A stretch of DNA of 64,000 nt from Chaetomium olivaceum (lineage: Eukaryota; Ascomycota; Sordariomycetes; Sordariales; Chaetomiaceae). A model generated the notes under the pieces. That model had not been told where the DNA came from. It made no database searches and worked only from the letters and a program-made list of their open reading frames with translations. This document shows, piece after piece, positions 44,201-56,184 of the stretch (its first letter is position 1; each line of letters starts with the position of its first letter). The position numbers were made by a program, and so were the translations under genes. The DNA lies in the NCBI GenBank assembly GCA_039881045.1, contig JAYWVB010000077.1, positions 1-64,000 of the forward strand, written 5' to 3'.

Positions 44201-46519
44201 GTTGAGAGGCCGATCCTAAACAACCTGAGAGGGGAGGAGATATATGTCGATGTTAGGGCCGTGGGCATGAATTTCAAGGTCCGTTTTTTTATTTTCCCTT
44301 CCTCCCTTCCTATCCTACTTACCACTCACTCGCCATTAGGACACCCTCATTGCCATGGGCATCCTAAACGGCCCCGAGGAAGCCGGAGACGGTTTTGGTG
44401 TTGAGTTATCCGGCGTAGTCCGCGCCATCGGACCCGAAGTCACCGATCTCTCCGTCGGCGACCGCGTCATGGGCATCACTTCGGACGCGTACGCCACCAT
44501 GACCAAGACGGCGGCGTCGCGTGTGATGAAAATCCCTGAGGACCTCAGCTTTGAGGAGGCAGCGGGAATGCCGTGCGTCTACCCGACCGTCGTCCACAGC
44601 CTTATCAACCTCGCGCGGCTCGAGAGCGGCCAGAGCGTTTTGATCCATTCGGCGTGCGGCGGCGTTGGATTGGCCGCCCTGTACGTCTGCCAGATGCTAG
44701 GCGTCAGCGAGGTGTATGCCACGGTGGGGAGCCCCGAGAAAGTGGGATACCTGATAAACACGTTCGGCCTTCCGCCGTCGCGCATCTTCTCGTCGCGGGA
44801 CGCCAGCTTCCTGCCCGGCTTGATGCGCGAGACGGCCGGTCGGGGCGTCGATGTCGTCTTGAACTCGCTTTCCGGAGAGTTGCTTCACGCCTCGGTACGT
44901 TATCATAGCCCCGGTTCCCTTTTCCAGTGAACGCACACCAGCTAACCATCTTGCAGTGGAGGTGTGTCGCCGAGTTCGGCAGCATGGTCGAGATCGGGAA
45001 GCGCGACTTCCTCGGCCAGGGGAGGCTCGAGATGGAGTCCTTCTTGGATAACCGCGCCTTCTTTGGTGTAGAGATGTGGCCCCTCATTATCAAACAGCCG
45101 ACGCGGATCCGGCGGCTGATGGACCAGTTCATGGGCTATTACCGCACTGGGGCGCTAAAGCCCATCCGACCCGTTCGGGTCTTCGACGCGGTCAACATCG
45201 AGGCGGCCATTCGCACCATGCAAAAGGGGCAGCACATCGGCAAGCTTGTCGTCCGCATTCCCGAGGATGCCTCGATGATAAAGGCCACCCGCGTGCGGCA
45301 GTCGCTCTGCCTTCGAGCCGATGCCTGCTACCTGATGGTCGGTGGGCTGGGGGGGCTCGGCCGCTCCATCTCGACGTGGATGGCCGAACGCGGAGCCAGG
45401 CACTTTGTCTTCCTCTCCCGGAGCGGGGACAAGAAGCCGGAGGCGGCAGCCCTGGTGCGGGACCTAGAAGGCGCCGGTTGCACCGTGCGCATTGTGGCTG
45501 GCAGCGTGACCGAGATGAGCGACGTCGTGCGTGCGGTCAAGCAGGCACCGACGTCCATAGCGGGCGTCGTCCAGCTTTCCATGGTCCTACGCGACCACCT
45601 CTTTGCCGACATGCCGTTCTCGGACTGGGAAGCCGTGACGGAGCCCAAAGTCAGGGGGACCTGGAACCTGCACGAAGCCGTGTTGACCCAGCAGCAGCAG
45701 CCCCTCGACTTTTTCGTCCTGTTCAGCTCGTTTGCCGGTCTCGTCGGACAGCGGGGGCAAGCAAACTACGCAGCGGCCAACGCCTTCCTTGACGCCTTCG
45801 TGCAGTTCCGACATAACCTGGGTCTCTGCGCGTCGGTTCTCGACCTAGGTGCTGTCGCCGACGTCGGGTATGTAGCGGAACGGCCCGACCTCGTCAGCTT
45901 CTTCAAGACGACCTCGCACCACCTTCTCCGGGAGCAGGACGTGCTAGACGCACTCGAGCTGGCAATTCGCAAGTCGGCGCCGCCGACCCCGCCTCCTGGC
46001 CAAGTTGAGTTCTTCGTGTCTGACAGCCAGGTTACACTAGCCATGCGATCCACAATTCCGTTGTCGTCCCCGCAGAACCGTAACGTCTGGAAGCGCGACA
46101 CCCGCCTGAGTCTGTACCACAATCTTGAAGCCGAGATGGCCGAGAGAGGCGTCGCGGTTGGGGCGGGCGGGACAGCCACAGGGGAGGATGGTGACCAAGA
46201 CGCGGCGATTCGGGCGGTTCTCGCTGCCGTCGAGGAAGACTCGAGTGTGCTACAGCAAGATGCCTTTATCACGCAGTTTGCACGCCTCATTGGTGTCGCC
46301 TTCTTCAGCTTCATGATGAAACCGGTCGAGGATCTTGATGTTATGGCGGGGCTTGCAACCCTGGGGATCGATTCGCTCGTTACTATTGAGGTGCGCAACT
46401 GGTTGCGTTTGCGGTTCGCTATCGACATGTCCGTGCTGGAGATTCTGCGCGCCGAGAATATCATGGGGATTGCGAAGGCGGCGGCTGGAAAGTTCATGGC
46501 AAAGTTGGCCCTAGCTTAG
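38236..46519 (+). CDS. Highly reducing type I polyketide synthase (KS-AT-DH-MT-ER-KR-ACP), one frameshift
   Basis: Ten exons: 38236-38798, 38865-39059, 39115-39239, 39297-39696, 39759-39876, 39942-40502, 40561-41013, 41076-44278, 44340-44894, 44957-46519. Adding one base gives exactly 2579 codons. KS: active Cys in TGCSASL, His in ECHATGT and NVGHSEGASG. AT: GHSSG nucleophile. DH: DHKVAGDVVFP and the Asp of SDACMQLF. C-methyltransferase: LEIGAGTGATTD. ER: HSACGGVGLAA. KR: VGGLGGLGRS plus SSFAG and the catalytic Tyr in NYAAANAF. ACP: LGIDSL carrier Ser. All active sites are present, so a fully reducing, C-methylating enzyme is expected. The frame breaks once in KS, near 39373-39385, at GCCCCGG (one base short). 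No thioesterase; release is by other means. Cytosolic. Confidence 0.9.
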
Positions 46520-46992
46520 AAACTTTGTATTTGAGAAGACTGGGGATGGCCCGGTCCTTGGCCTCAAGCAAGCAATCAGACATCAAGATCACCAGTTTTC
46601 GGAAGTCATGGGACCGCGACGATAATGACCTGCAACAGTGTGTGACTGTGTGCTTCTTCCCCTGAACAGAAGGGGACGGACACTTGTTGTTTTCCTTATT
46701 GAATGGTTACTAGGTGGGTAACCCTTCTGCGCAATTGACGGCCCACGGCAAGACTTGAGTTTTGGTGCTGTGAAGCCCATTGTCCAGTTTGCAGATGCAG
46801 TCAAATCTAGCACTTCATCATTATATCTATAGTACATATCTATGACATAATCTTGGATATCTAGCCAGTCCATATCTCATTATGGACGCTTGTATCGAAA
46901 ACCGGTCCGCTAAGAACTGCGCGCTACCTAACCCTACACGTGGCGTGGTATAAGGAAATGTGCCCTCCTTCAACCCTTTATCTACCCCCTCA
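46520..46992. other. Convergent 3' regions of the synthase and the YhhN gene
   Basis: No gene seen. The two neighbours converge here, so it should contain both polyadenylation regions. AT-rich around 46800-46860. Confidence 0.5.
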
Positions 46993-47676
46993 TCACCTTA
47001 CATAAGGGGCCAAAACCCCCAATGCAATCAGCAACTGGCCGGAATAATAAAGGACCCAGACGGTATGCTGCATCCAAGCATGGTGCGACGAGGTGGCGGG
47101 GACGAGAAACCGATCTGCCGCAAGGATGCTATCCGAGGCTGAGAACATGAGGCTGCCTGAAATGACTTGGCTACTGTCTGACGTGAGGGCAGCGAGAGCC
47201 ATGACAAAGATGGTCAACGAGTAAAGGACCACTGGGAGCCGAAGTGCTGAACCAATCCGCGGTACCAGTGACGCGATCATGATTGGGACTAACAAGGATA
47301 GAAGTCCTGCGCCCACAGCACGCCATCCCTCCAGTAAGCTCTGGAGCATTGCTGCTAGATTGTGTCCCTGAAAGAATGCGACGATGTAAAAGATGTGGGC
47401 GACCAAGAAGCTGGTAAGGCCGTAGAGAAAGGAGTTGTCGTCATCCCAAGCCAGGAAGGCATCGCCTACGGATCCCAACGCCAGCGCCCCAGTCAAGAGA
47501 AGCGGTCCACCTTGCATAGCAACCATGGCAGAGAGTAAAGCCGTCGAGATCGTTTTAATTGCCATACGTTGGCGGCTGGGCGGAGAGCGGACCATTGTCA
47601 GATAGATGATGCTTGCCCCAATGGAACAAGCCAACACGGCCGAGTTGGCTGCGAATGGTACCCGTAAAAAAGACAT
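46993..47676 (-). CDS. YhhN/TMEM86-family membrane protein (lysoplasmalogenase-like)
   Basis: A 227-residue protein from the ATG at 47676; the frame is open further upstream, but that extension is hydrophilic and atypical. About eight hydrophobic helices. Family hallmarks are the early G-D-x-F-L-A-W-D segment, S-F-L-V-A-H-I-F-Y, and the late motif F-S-A-S-D-S-I-L-A-x-D-R-F. These acidic residues in the membrane are conserved in the YhhN family, whose animal member TMEM86B hydrolyses the vinyl-ether bond of lysoplasmalogens. Fungi generally lack plasmalogens, so the substrate here is uncertain. Convergent with the polyketide synthase; probably not part of that pathway. Confidence 0.85.
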   Translation of the reverse strand: MSFLRVPFAANSAVLACSIGASIIYLTMVRSPPSRQRMAIKTISTALLSAMVAMQGGPLLLTGALALGSVGDAFLAWDDDNSFLYGLTSFLVAHIFYIVAFFQGHNLAAMLQSLLEGWRAVGAGLLSLLVPIMIASLVPRIGSALRLPVVLYSLTIFVMALAALTSDSSQVISGSLMFSASDSILAADRFLVPATSSHHAWMQHTVWVLYYSGQLLIALGVLAPYVR

Positions 47677-48043
47677 GATTTTGGCGATGACGTTGTGTAG
47701 CGATGAATATTTCTGACTACCTGAGGTTTGAGGGCACCGGGAAGGGGAGGAGACAAAGGGACAAGCTCCAGGACAGCTCGTTGGACCACGGTTATTTCGG
47801 ATCCACCACCACCGAGGATGCCGTTGTGTCTTGGCATTGCATGTGATAAAAAGGAGAAAGGTGTAATTAAGCAGCATGTCCAGTTCCACTGTTCGGAAGA
47901 ATAAAACCCGGATAATTTTGTGTTTATCAACTCGTTGATCTATTCCCTGTTCATTACAAACCTAATCTAGCTGTTCACTTCGAGCCAACATCTCCCCTCG
48001 CTTCAGAGTCACCAAGTCCACAGTATCCTCCTCACAGCCCAGC
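47677..48043. other. Spacer between the YhhN and phospholipase C genes
   Basis: Contains the promoter of the YhhN gene and the 3' region of the phospholipase gene, both on the minus strand. No further gene seen. Confidence 0.4.
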
Positions 48044-49958
48044 TTACTGCACATCTTGAATGTCGATTTTGACAAGCAATGAGCACGCGGTTTCGTGCCC
48101 TCGGAGATCCAACATCCGCACAAACGTCCAGCCAGCTGCGGTGTTAAGGTATAAAAGTCGGACCGCGGCGACGGCCAGGATAGGGTTGCTCGAAAAGCTC
48201 GCATCGCTCTTGATAAGCATCCTGAGAAACACCAGCTCGTTGTCCTCGAACTCCCATTCGAGGGTCTCGTCCCATACTGGGTCTGTTGCCACAGGGCTCT
48301 CACCGGTACCGCCAACGGAACCGAGAAACGAGCGTGTCAAGGCGTTCCGCCTGTGATATACTCCGGTCTTTCGCTTAACCTTGAGTAGCTCAGCGTCAGT
48401 TCCCGGCTGGAGGAGTGTGCAGGTCAAGTACGGCTTGAGGTCATCCACGTTCCGGTCAACGGGGAGCGGAACATCGGTGGCGCCGGCAACATGCAGCCGT
48501 ATTATTTTCCGCTGGCTGTGAGAAGATAGCACACCGGTTCCACCGAGGCGAAGGGCGGGTGGCTTCAAGACGTAACCAGCAGTACCAGCAAAGAGAGCGT
48601 CGTTGATCTGCATGCTCGCTCCAAATGTTTGCCAGTTCAGAGCGCAGATCTGTGCGCCGACGGCCCAGAACGGAACAGGGGACAGGTTACGGGATGATAT
48701 CCGGGTTCCTTTTGGGTAAACGCGCATGAGGTGACGCGCGTTGTGACGCGCGATTTCCGGTGCGTGCTCCCCCGTATGCGAAGCCAACCCGGACTCGGAA
48801 ACATTGATCAAATGATGCTCAGGAGGACCGTCCTTGACCTTCCCTTCGATGAACCAAGAATCATCCCGTGGCTTGACAGATTGTGCATAGACACCGAGCT
48901 CCGCCAATTCAGTAACGATGATAGGTGGTGGCGTGGCGTTCTTCTTTGTTTTATACTCCTTCCGCGCTTGCTTCTCCTGCTCGGAGTCACTAGAGCTAGA
49001 CGAAGAAGCGCTTGAGTCATCCACCTCATCCGGCAAGTGGTACTCGACGATGACGGCAATCTTGGAACGCAGATCTTCGAGCCGGACGGGGTCGCCGCCT
49101 TCCTGTTCTTCATGGCCTTTTTGACGAACCGGGGCGCTAAGCAACCGGTCGCCCCAGACCTTTTTCATGATTTCAACAAGACGGAGCTGTCCGTTCTGGT
49201 CGCAGTGATTTTCCAATGAAACGAGAATTGGCGCCGGAGGATACCCCCGGTCTCGAGCAGTGGTTTCCTCGTAGTCGACCACATCGCGTACCGTCTCACA
49301 CACTACTCGAAAAGGAATGTTTGATACGAGCGTGTAGCCATGCGTCACCTTTGGTTCTGCGATGTCATCAGGGTTATCCCTGAACACAAAGTTAACAAAA
49401 TCACTATAGACTCCCAGAACTTGCGACCGATTTATAAAAGCCGCTCTGAGGATTAGGGAGGGGGCTAACACCCTATAGGGTCTACTTCGACCCGAGATAT
49501 ACTCACCACGCGTCAATCTCAATGCACCGTGCCCCGGCCTTGAGCGTCGTTTCATATGCGGCGGCCGATGAAGCTCCAAAAAGCTGATGGGACATCAAAT
49601 AGGTGTTGTGGCTGGAGCTAATAAAATACTCCGGGAGAGGGTGCGATCTGTCCAAGAGAGACGTAGGCGGCGTGACAACTGGTTTCTCGAGTAGGGCCTT
49701 CAGCAACGGCCCTGTAGCGTTCTCGGCATCGTCACTGCCCAATACACCCTTCTGAAAGAGAAATGATTGAAGGGCAGTGCTAACACGTAAAGCATGGTGA
49801 GCGATGCCTGTTGATGCAGTGAGACCGCCGCCAGCGAAGGTTGCGGCATCAATTTCCTCCCCCGCATCATCCTCGTCATCCTCGCGCCTTGTTCTGGCCT
49901 TGAATGGGTTGAGTTTGGCCATGCGCGACGAAAGTCGTGAGGGTGTGGATTCGGACAT
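48044..49958 (-). CDS. Phosphoinositide-specific phospholipase C
   Basis: Two exons, 49507-49958 and 48044-49379, separated by a 127-bp intron; 595 residues. The X box starts at about residue 105 with the catalytic His117 in FISSSHNTYL, then ARCIEIDAWDNP across the splice site, VTHGYTL with the second catalytic His, and VSLENHC. A Ser-rich acidic spacer separates it from the Y box (VYPKGTRISSRNLSP and ALNWQT). A C2-like domain follows (VHLPVDRN region and DPVWDETLEWEF). No PH domain; short fungal delta-like architecture of the usual size. It cleaves PIP2 into IP3 and diacylglycerol at the membrane, calcium-dependently, in calcium and stress signalling. Confidence 0.92.
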
Positions 49959-50411
49959 GTTGAAAAGGCTTTGACCGCTCGACGAAGGATGTTACGAGTT
50001 CTCTAGCAATTACGAGGTCCTGGAGAAACGGGAGGCGAACTCAACCCCGAGATCTTGCGTGATTTATTGAGGGGTAAGATTTGTAGCGTGCTTAGGCGTA
50101 AGCGGGGTAGGTACCTCTTTGCACAAGACAAGCTGATGCTTGGACTTGTCTTGGTGCCAACCATCTGAGTTGGAGTCGACGATGATCAAGAACTTCTATC
50201 ACCAACAATACCTAGTGCCAAAGATGTTTCTGCTGAGAAATAGGGTTACGCGTAAGATTGCTTGCATTAATCAGAGTCCTGGTGAGATGGTACGCCCTCT
50301 AAGTACATACAAAGAATGGCTACAGGGCTCCGTTGTCTTGTGGTCTCTGCACCCATTTCAGCGGTTCCCTCTGCCGGGCTAAGAAAAACAGGTAAACTAC
50401 CTCATTCAGCA
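49959..50411. other. Spacer between phospholipase C and the RNA polymerase gene
   Basis: Promoter side of the phospholipase gene and 3' side of the RNA polymerase gene. No supported gene in it. Confidence 0.4.
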
Positions 50412-53400
50412 TTATCGCCGAGGAATATTCGACAGCACCCCGTGGGGGTTCCTTTCAATCCTACCGCTGACCCCAACATACCCGCCACCGTATATGTACT
50501 CCTGACCACCCCTACCTTTCTCAAGGGTGGTAAGCTCGCGCGTCAATGCCGCCGCCGCCACAATCTTGAAGCTCTCGATATCTTGAGCCGAGCTGCGGTG
50601 CCCGGGAAGCGGCTGTCTAGGTTTCTTTTCGCAGCCAACAGTCAGACAGGCGAGGCACAGTTCCAGCGCATCCAACTCGCTGGTGTAGCCGCTGATGGAA
50701 ATCGGCTTGCGCATCTCTCGCGTTATCCAGGCTGCGATCTTCTCAAACCCGTCTTTCAGCTTGACGGAACGATCTCGTTGGCGGTGTGTCTGAACGCCAC
50801 TTTTATTCAGAATGAATCCAACGAACACTTCCAACTCCCTTAGGGGCAGGTGTGGCTGATCCGCGCAGTCAATCATGAGTCCGTGAACGGCGTCTTCGTA
50901 GCTATACAAGCGTTAAAAGAAAACCTGCCATGCAGGATAGAGTTTGACACATACGCGTGAAGGATCCTGTGTGCCTCGTCCAACCTATGGCTCCATTTCA
51001 CGGGGCCGATTCCAGCAACCCGTACCTTGAGGGACGAGAGCAACTCGCCCCAGAACGACTGATTACCCGTTTGAACTGTCATCCTGATGTCCTCGGCCCA
51101 AATTTTCTGTTCCTCGACGGCTCGGTAAAGCTGTCCCAGTATTTTGTCAGACTTATAATACCTATGGCGGGGACCTGCATCGTCGTCATCGTCCTCGTCA
51201 TCGCCCTGCGGAACAACATAATCCTCCATAGCAATGACTGACTTGTGAATTGTAATCGATGGCCCCGGAGCAAAGAAGTCTGGTCTCCATTTTGGGCTCC
51301 GGGGTAGCTGGGACAATTCGACGGCCCGCCCACTTTTAGAAAAGTCGACTGCGGAAGAATGTAGTTCAGCAAGTTTGATGCAATCCTGGTCGAGCGTTCC
51401 CTCCTCTTTTTGGTCCGCAAGTATCATATGCCGGGTGGCGATGACGCCAAGATGGTCCGTTTTCATAAAGTCGACAAAGAAGGCAGCCATATCCGCCGAT
51501 GTCACCGGTCTGTCCAGCTCAAAAGGGTCGACCCGCGGGTAATCAGCAGGTTTGAAGGTTGTCACGGCGTTAACCACGGCGGGATCCCAAATGATGTGGA
51601 AGACATCACCGTCTAGGTCGCCTCCGCTGAGCTGATTAGAAGGGCTCCTCTCACCCCACTTGCTGAAAACGAGGCAATTGCGCTGCTGGACTAAAGGATG
51701 CCCGTCCGGTGGGATTATGTTGATGGCTGCTTGGACATCCCCGGGGTGCAACGCCGGTGATCGAGTCAAGAGTACACGTCCCGGCCCAGGGGGCTGAGAA
51801 TGGCGGTCCTCCTCTGTGTCAAACGTTACATAAACTTCTCCCTCCTTTAGAAACCCTGTTTCATCCATGATGCCGAAAAGGGTCATGCCATTTCGGACCG
51901 GGATGCGGGCTTTGTGCTTGAGAAGACGGAGCTCCCTGAGCAGAATGGCCTCAACCGCACCGCGAAGAAAGTTGTCTTTCCTGTAGTCGAAGCCCATGGC
52001 CTCTACCTGGCGGAGGAACTTGTGTAGCTGGATGCTTTCGCCAATCTTCTGCGACCTGAGAAAGCTAGCCGTGTTGTACACCGTAGATGAAATACCGCGG
52101 AGTCTTTGTAATTCGTTGCTTTGCATGTCAACAAACCACTTGTTAGGAGCCCCCATGTCTTCGAGGATCTTGATGAGCTGGCGGTTCAAAACCATGGGCA
52201 TCGGCTTGGACGCCATATCACAAATTTCAAGTTGCTTATCGTTTCCTGGAAACTTGGTCATGGAAGGACGAATGCCAATAGCTTTCCCTTGAAGGCTCGG
52301 GTCGATGGCTAGCATTCCCTTTGCTCCAGCCCAGCGGATTTGGAAGCAAGTCGGGAAGCCCTTTGATTTAGGAATAATGTCGTACACCAACTGAGCAACG
52401 TCTTGCGAGATTGTTCCTACACCATCGCTGAAAACTTCCTTGTTTCGCTCGACTTCTTCGAGAGGCAAGACTTTGACCGAGTGGGCGTCGAGGTCAACAG
52501 CCCAGGGGGTCTCCGGAAGGCTTGACCGATGCGGGCGGCACGACGGGCCGGAGACTTGATTTTGTTGAAGTCTCCAAGACCTGTGACAATAAGATCGGGA
52601 ATCTGCACTTGGTCTTGATGGAAGAAGGGTGCAGACAGCCATGCCGCGTGGGCACGGAGCGACGAGTGAGAAAAGCCTAGAAGTTTGTAGACCCTACCAG
52701 CCACTTGGATGCCGTTGGATAAGACGGACTTGAACCTGCTGTAAATTGGATCGAGGGATACCTTTGCGTTGAAGAAGAGATCTTGGCCGTTCTCGTCGCA
52801 AAACTGCGCTCTGATGAAGTACGAGTGGTCTGGATATTTCCGGAGGACCCGGTTCATGGGCTCAGGCTCCGGACCGTGAAGCGTGATACGCGTCGGAGTG
52901 ACAACGGCTCTGAAAATGAGAGCCCTGTTTTGCGTCTCCTCGATCATTCTCGACCTCAGCGCAGAACCCTCACGAATGAGAATCTCGGCTCTTTCCAAAT
53001 ACTCCGTGATGCCGTCAACTTCAAACCTGGTTGGGTCACCATAAGGCGTGGGGTAGTCGATCCAATCAAACAGCTTTTTGAATGCGTCGATTGAGACTGG
53101 GGGCTCAGTGTCCCCGAGCCTTTTGGCTTCTTTGAAGCGCTGTTCTAACCTTTGCGCCAGAGCAGAGATGGTAGTGGGGTGGAGATAGCTGTTGGCCATC
53201 AATGCTTGAAGAAGAAACAGTACACCAAAAGGCAACGAGCCAGTAGTATTGTACTGGAGGAGCAGGTTTTGTAGGTTGGCCGCTGCGTCGCTGAACCGCA
53301 CTGCAATTGTGCGCTGGAAGGAGAACTCGTAGCGTGTGACATAGAATGGTTCTTGTCGTGTGAGTCTAAGTATCTCGCTTTGGAAGTCGCTGTTGGTGTG

Positions 53401-54211
53401 CCTCGTGATGGCGTTTGGCACTTGGAAGTGGTAAACCAGGCAGAAGGGAGATATGCGGCCATGGTCCCTATCGATGGCTCGGAGCCTGTAGCGCTGTTCG
53501 ACGCGCTTCTGATAGCTCCCCGGGCTCAAGCTGAGCGACGCGATTCCGTCCGCGAGGTCGTTATCTGGGGTTTGTGAAGCCAAAATAGTTGGTGCCCAGG
53601 AGAGTGTCAGAGCGAGGCTACCATTGTGCCACCAAACCAGCTCGACGATGCTCTGGAACGGAATGCGAAGCTGGACGTCCCGCCTAGTCAAGATGACGGT
53701 AAGGGTCCGTTTCGAAAACTTGACGAGGCAACGTTCAACCGTCGTCCATTCGGGGGTAAAGGTCAACTTTCCTTCGTGCAAGGTATGGTAGCCGCAGTTC
53801 AACTCAGTGGCTTCGAGTGTTTTTGTTGGTGGCTCGGCAATCGTTTCCTGATTCCGCAGCACTGGCCTCATACTTGATGGTCTTTAGAGTGAGCTCATGA
53901 GGTTGCTTGTCACTGAGTTTGCAATAGACTTGCTTGCTCATGAGCGAAAGACGTGCTCGCGTATGGGGATGCCGGGTTTGGCGCCGCTGAGAAGACTGTG
54001 CGCGAGGTTGATGGATTTGTTCCTCTCCATGGTGCTGGAGGAATGCCGTGCCATCGGCTTCACGGAGGAATGTGATGTGCCCCGTCGTCTTGTTCCTCTG
54101 TTTTTCGGCCATGTAGTCCGTGATATTGAGCGGGTCCATGAATTGCCTAAGCTGTCCTTGAAGGGCACCGCTGGTCAAATGAGGGGGTAGGTTTCGTAGA
54201 AATACCTCCAT
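50412..54211 (-). CDS. Cellular RNA-dependent RNA polymerase (SAD-1/QDE-1 superfamily), frameshifted
   Basis: ATG at 54211; the codon at 54238 in the same frame is GTG. An RRM-like N-terminus (MEVFLRNLPPHLTS, GHITFL) leads into the RdRP region. The catalytic core is GGDLDGDVFHIIWDP, with the three Asp that bind metal. Further matches are ADQKEEGTLD, HSSAVDFSKSG and the C-terminal EDAVHGLMIDCADQPHLPLRE. A 53-bp intron (50902-50954) with a GTATGT donor joins the last exon. Two frame changes remain: one between 53810 and 53880 (an unrecognised short intron or one extra base) and one near 52520 (one base missing before ETPWAV). Net length is a multiple of three, about 1248 residues. Such enzymes make dsRNA for quelling or meiotic silencing. 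Confidence 0.88.
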
Positions 54212-55221
54212 TGCGGGTTGGTCGCTCGTCTCAAGCACGATACCGGTGACGTCGCTGGAAGTTGTGCGCTTGGTAACAGAGAACGTACGGGTGGCTCCGA
54301 ATGTACACCGGCGTATACCTGGCGTGGTGGATGGAGACGGACACGGTGGAAGTCGCAGGGGGGCGCGCTACATCGAATAAACTAGGGAGGCAGATGACGA
54401 GGGAGTATGGTGGATGTAACGACGTAGTGAGTGGCTTTCGGTGGCCTTGTTGGGTGAACATACAACCTTGCAATTATCCCTCTCTACCTAAGTTATGTTG
54501 CGTGCCTGGAGCGATTGAAGCTGTAGTGGAAAGGAAGAATGGAGAGAAACTTTGACTGCGGGAGAGGAAGTCGACCATAGATACAGATAACCGACACCGA
54601 AAGGAGTGATGCCGCCATCGATGCAGCTAGCTCTTTGGCACACGGATGGCTGTTCTTGTTGGCGGTTCTGCAGTGAGGCCCACAATGGTTTTCCATTGCT
54701 CCCCGAGGCAGGCAAGACGAAAACAATGTGAAAAACGAGGCTGGCCTTATTTGCCAAGTGACGTCTCGGAAACCAAAGAAGAGATGTGCTGATCCTAAAG
54801 CCCACGGGTGTTGTTAGCGATCATTCCCTCCCTCTACAGATTACAGTGTCTCCGAACTTGTCCCACCCTGCTAATGCTGAATTTCTCTGCCTCCCACCAC
54901 CCTGTCGCGCCATGTTGGGTGGGGTCGGGGTTGGAGAACCTCGGTGGAACCACCAGCGACGATGGCATGAGCTGCAGCGTGGTGTGTAGGGGGGTGCATA
55001 CGTAGCCAAACTCTCCTAATTACCCTCATTTACAAACTAACTAACGATCTATCACAGCGATTTCGGTTCCCATATCACTGAACCTTTAGTTGTTTAAAAT
55101 GGCATATTGTTATCTGCGGCGTGGCCCCTGGTTTCGAGTGAGTCAGAACCTGGAAGGGGGCGGGCGGGCAAGGAGAAGTGGTAGGGTGGGTGGGCACGAG
55201 TGGGGTAAGGACCCTAACCCC

Positions 55222-55325
55222 CAGCGGCAAACGCCAGGACCGTCTTGGCGCATTTTTTTGCCTGCACATCACTTGTAAAAATTTTGAGAGCGAGATAGGG
55301 GGAAACAACTGGAGAAATGGTAAAT
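55222..55325 (+). repeat. Left arm of a diverged inverted repeat
   Basis: Contains GCGGCAAACGCCAG, CCGTCTTGGCGC, a T-run, and ATCACTTGTAAA followed by TTTTGAGAGC. The same order of motifs is found on the opposite strand about 400 bp to the right. Roughly 80 percent matching over the best 65 bases by eye. Confidence 0.65.
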
Positions 55326-55639
55326 ACCCTATACCAATCGCCCTACAATATACACAGACCGCGCAGTCGTACAACCTGGTAGATCCAGCCCTGGTAAAAT
55401 ATAATTATATCATACGATCAATGGTGCGGATAAGCGGCGTGGAGATGTTGATGATTGAAACGTTGATTTTACCAAGGAATCCGAGCAAAATGTTTGAAAA
55501 GTTCTGAAAAAGAGATAAATCTATTAATATCTCAACGTATACTATCCACATCGTAAATCAGATAGCATAACCAGATTCCGCGTAGTTAGGACTACGAAAT
55601 GATATACGTGTATAGTACACGCATATCGTGATACGATTG

Positions 55640-55740
55640 GTATGGCTTGGTTAGTCTTCTCTTTGTTTTCCCAGCTCTTCAAAATTTAGAAGTGATTTGC
55701 CAGCCAAAAAACGCGCCAAGACGGCTCTGGTGTTTGCCGC
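55640..55740 (-). repeat. Right arm of a diverged inverted repeat
   Basis: Read on the minus strand it gives GCGGCAAACACCAG, CCGTCTTGGCGC, a T-run, ATCACTTCTAAATTTTGAAG. With the left arm it encloses an AT-rich core of about 320 bp, as in a MITE or a pair of inverted element fragments. Confidence 0.65.
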
Positions 55741-56184
55741 ACACAGCAATCCTCTCCCGGGAGACAGATCTTGGCCCCGCGCCAGATCAGAGACGACGTT
55801 CCAAACCTTTGAAGCTGGTTGATCCACCATTCGGAACTCATCCATCCCCGCAATCCCACCTCCCACCCACGCGTGCCACGCGTCCAGAGGACCAACCCTC
55901 GTTTGCCCCCCCATCGGGGCCCCGCCTGCATTCCGTTCTCTGGGAATGATGGGGATCCTCCGAGGCGGGGACGGGGCGCTTTGGATGAATTGGAATTGCC
56001 GACTTGAGTGCAACTTGGGGTCAGGGATCAATTGGCCTTGGATGAGCCCCGCTTCCGTCATAGTCCCAAGTTCTCAAACCCCCAAAGTTCCATTCCTTCC
56101 CCCTTCTCTTTCTTCTCGACCTAGAAACGCTCCTGAGACACTTCTCCCTACCTAGCCTTGTTCTTCTTGTCCCTACCGCCAATC

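Larger units (their letters stand above)
54212..56184. other. Two-kilobase gene-free interval with inverted repeat
   Basis: Between the start of the RNA polymerase gene and the methyltransferase start, which point away from each other. The middle (about 55380-55640) is AT-rich and flanked by inverted copies of one sequence, listed separately. No gene supported. Confidence 0.55.
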
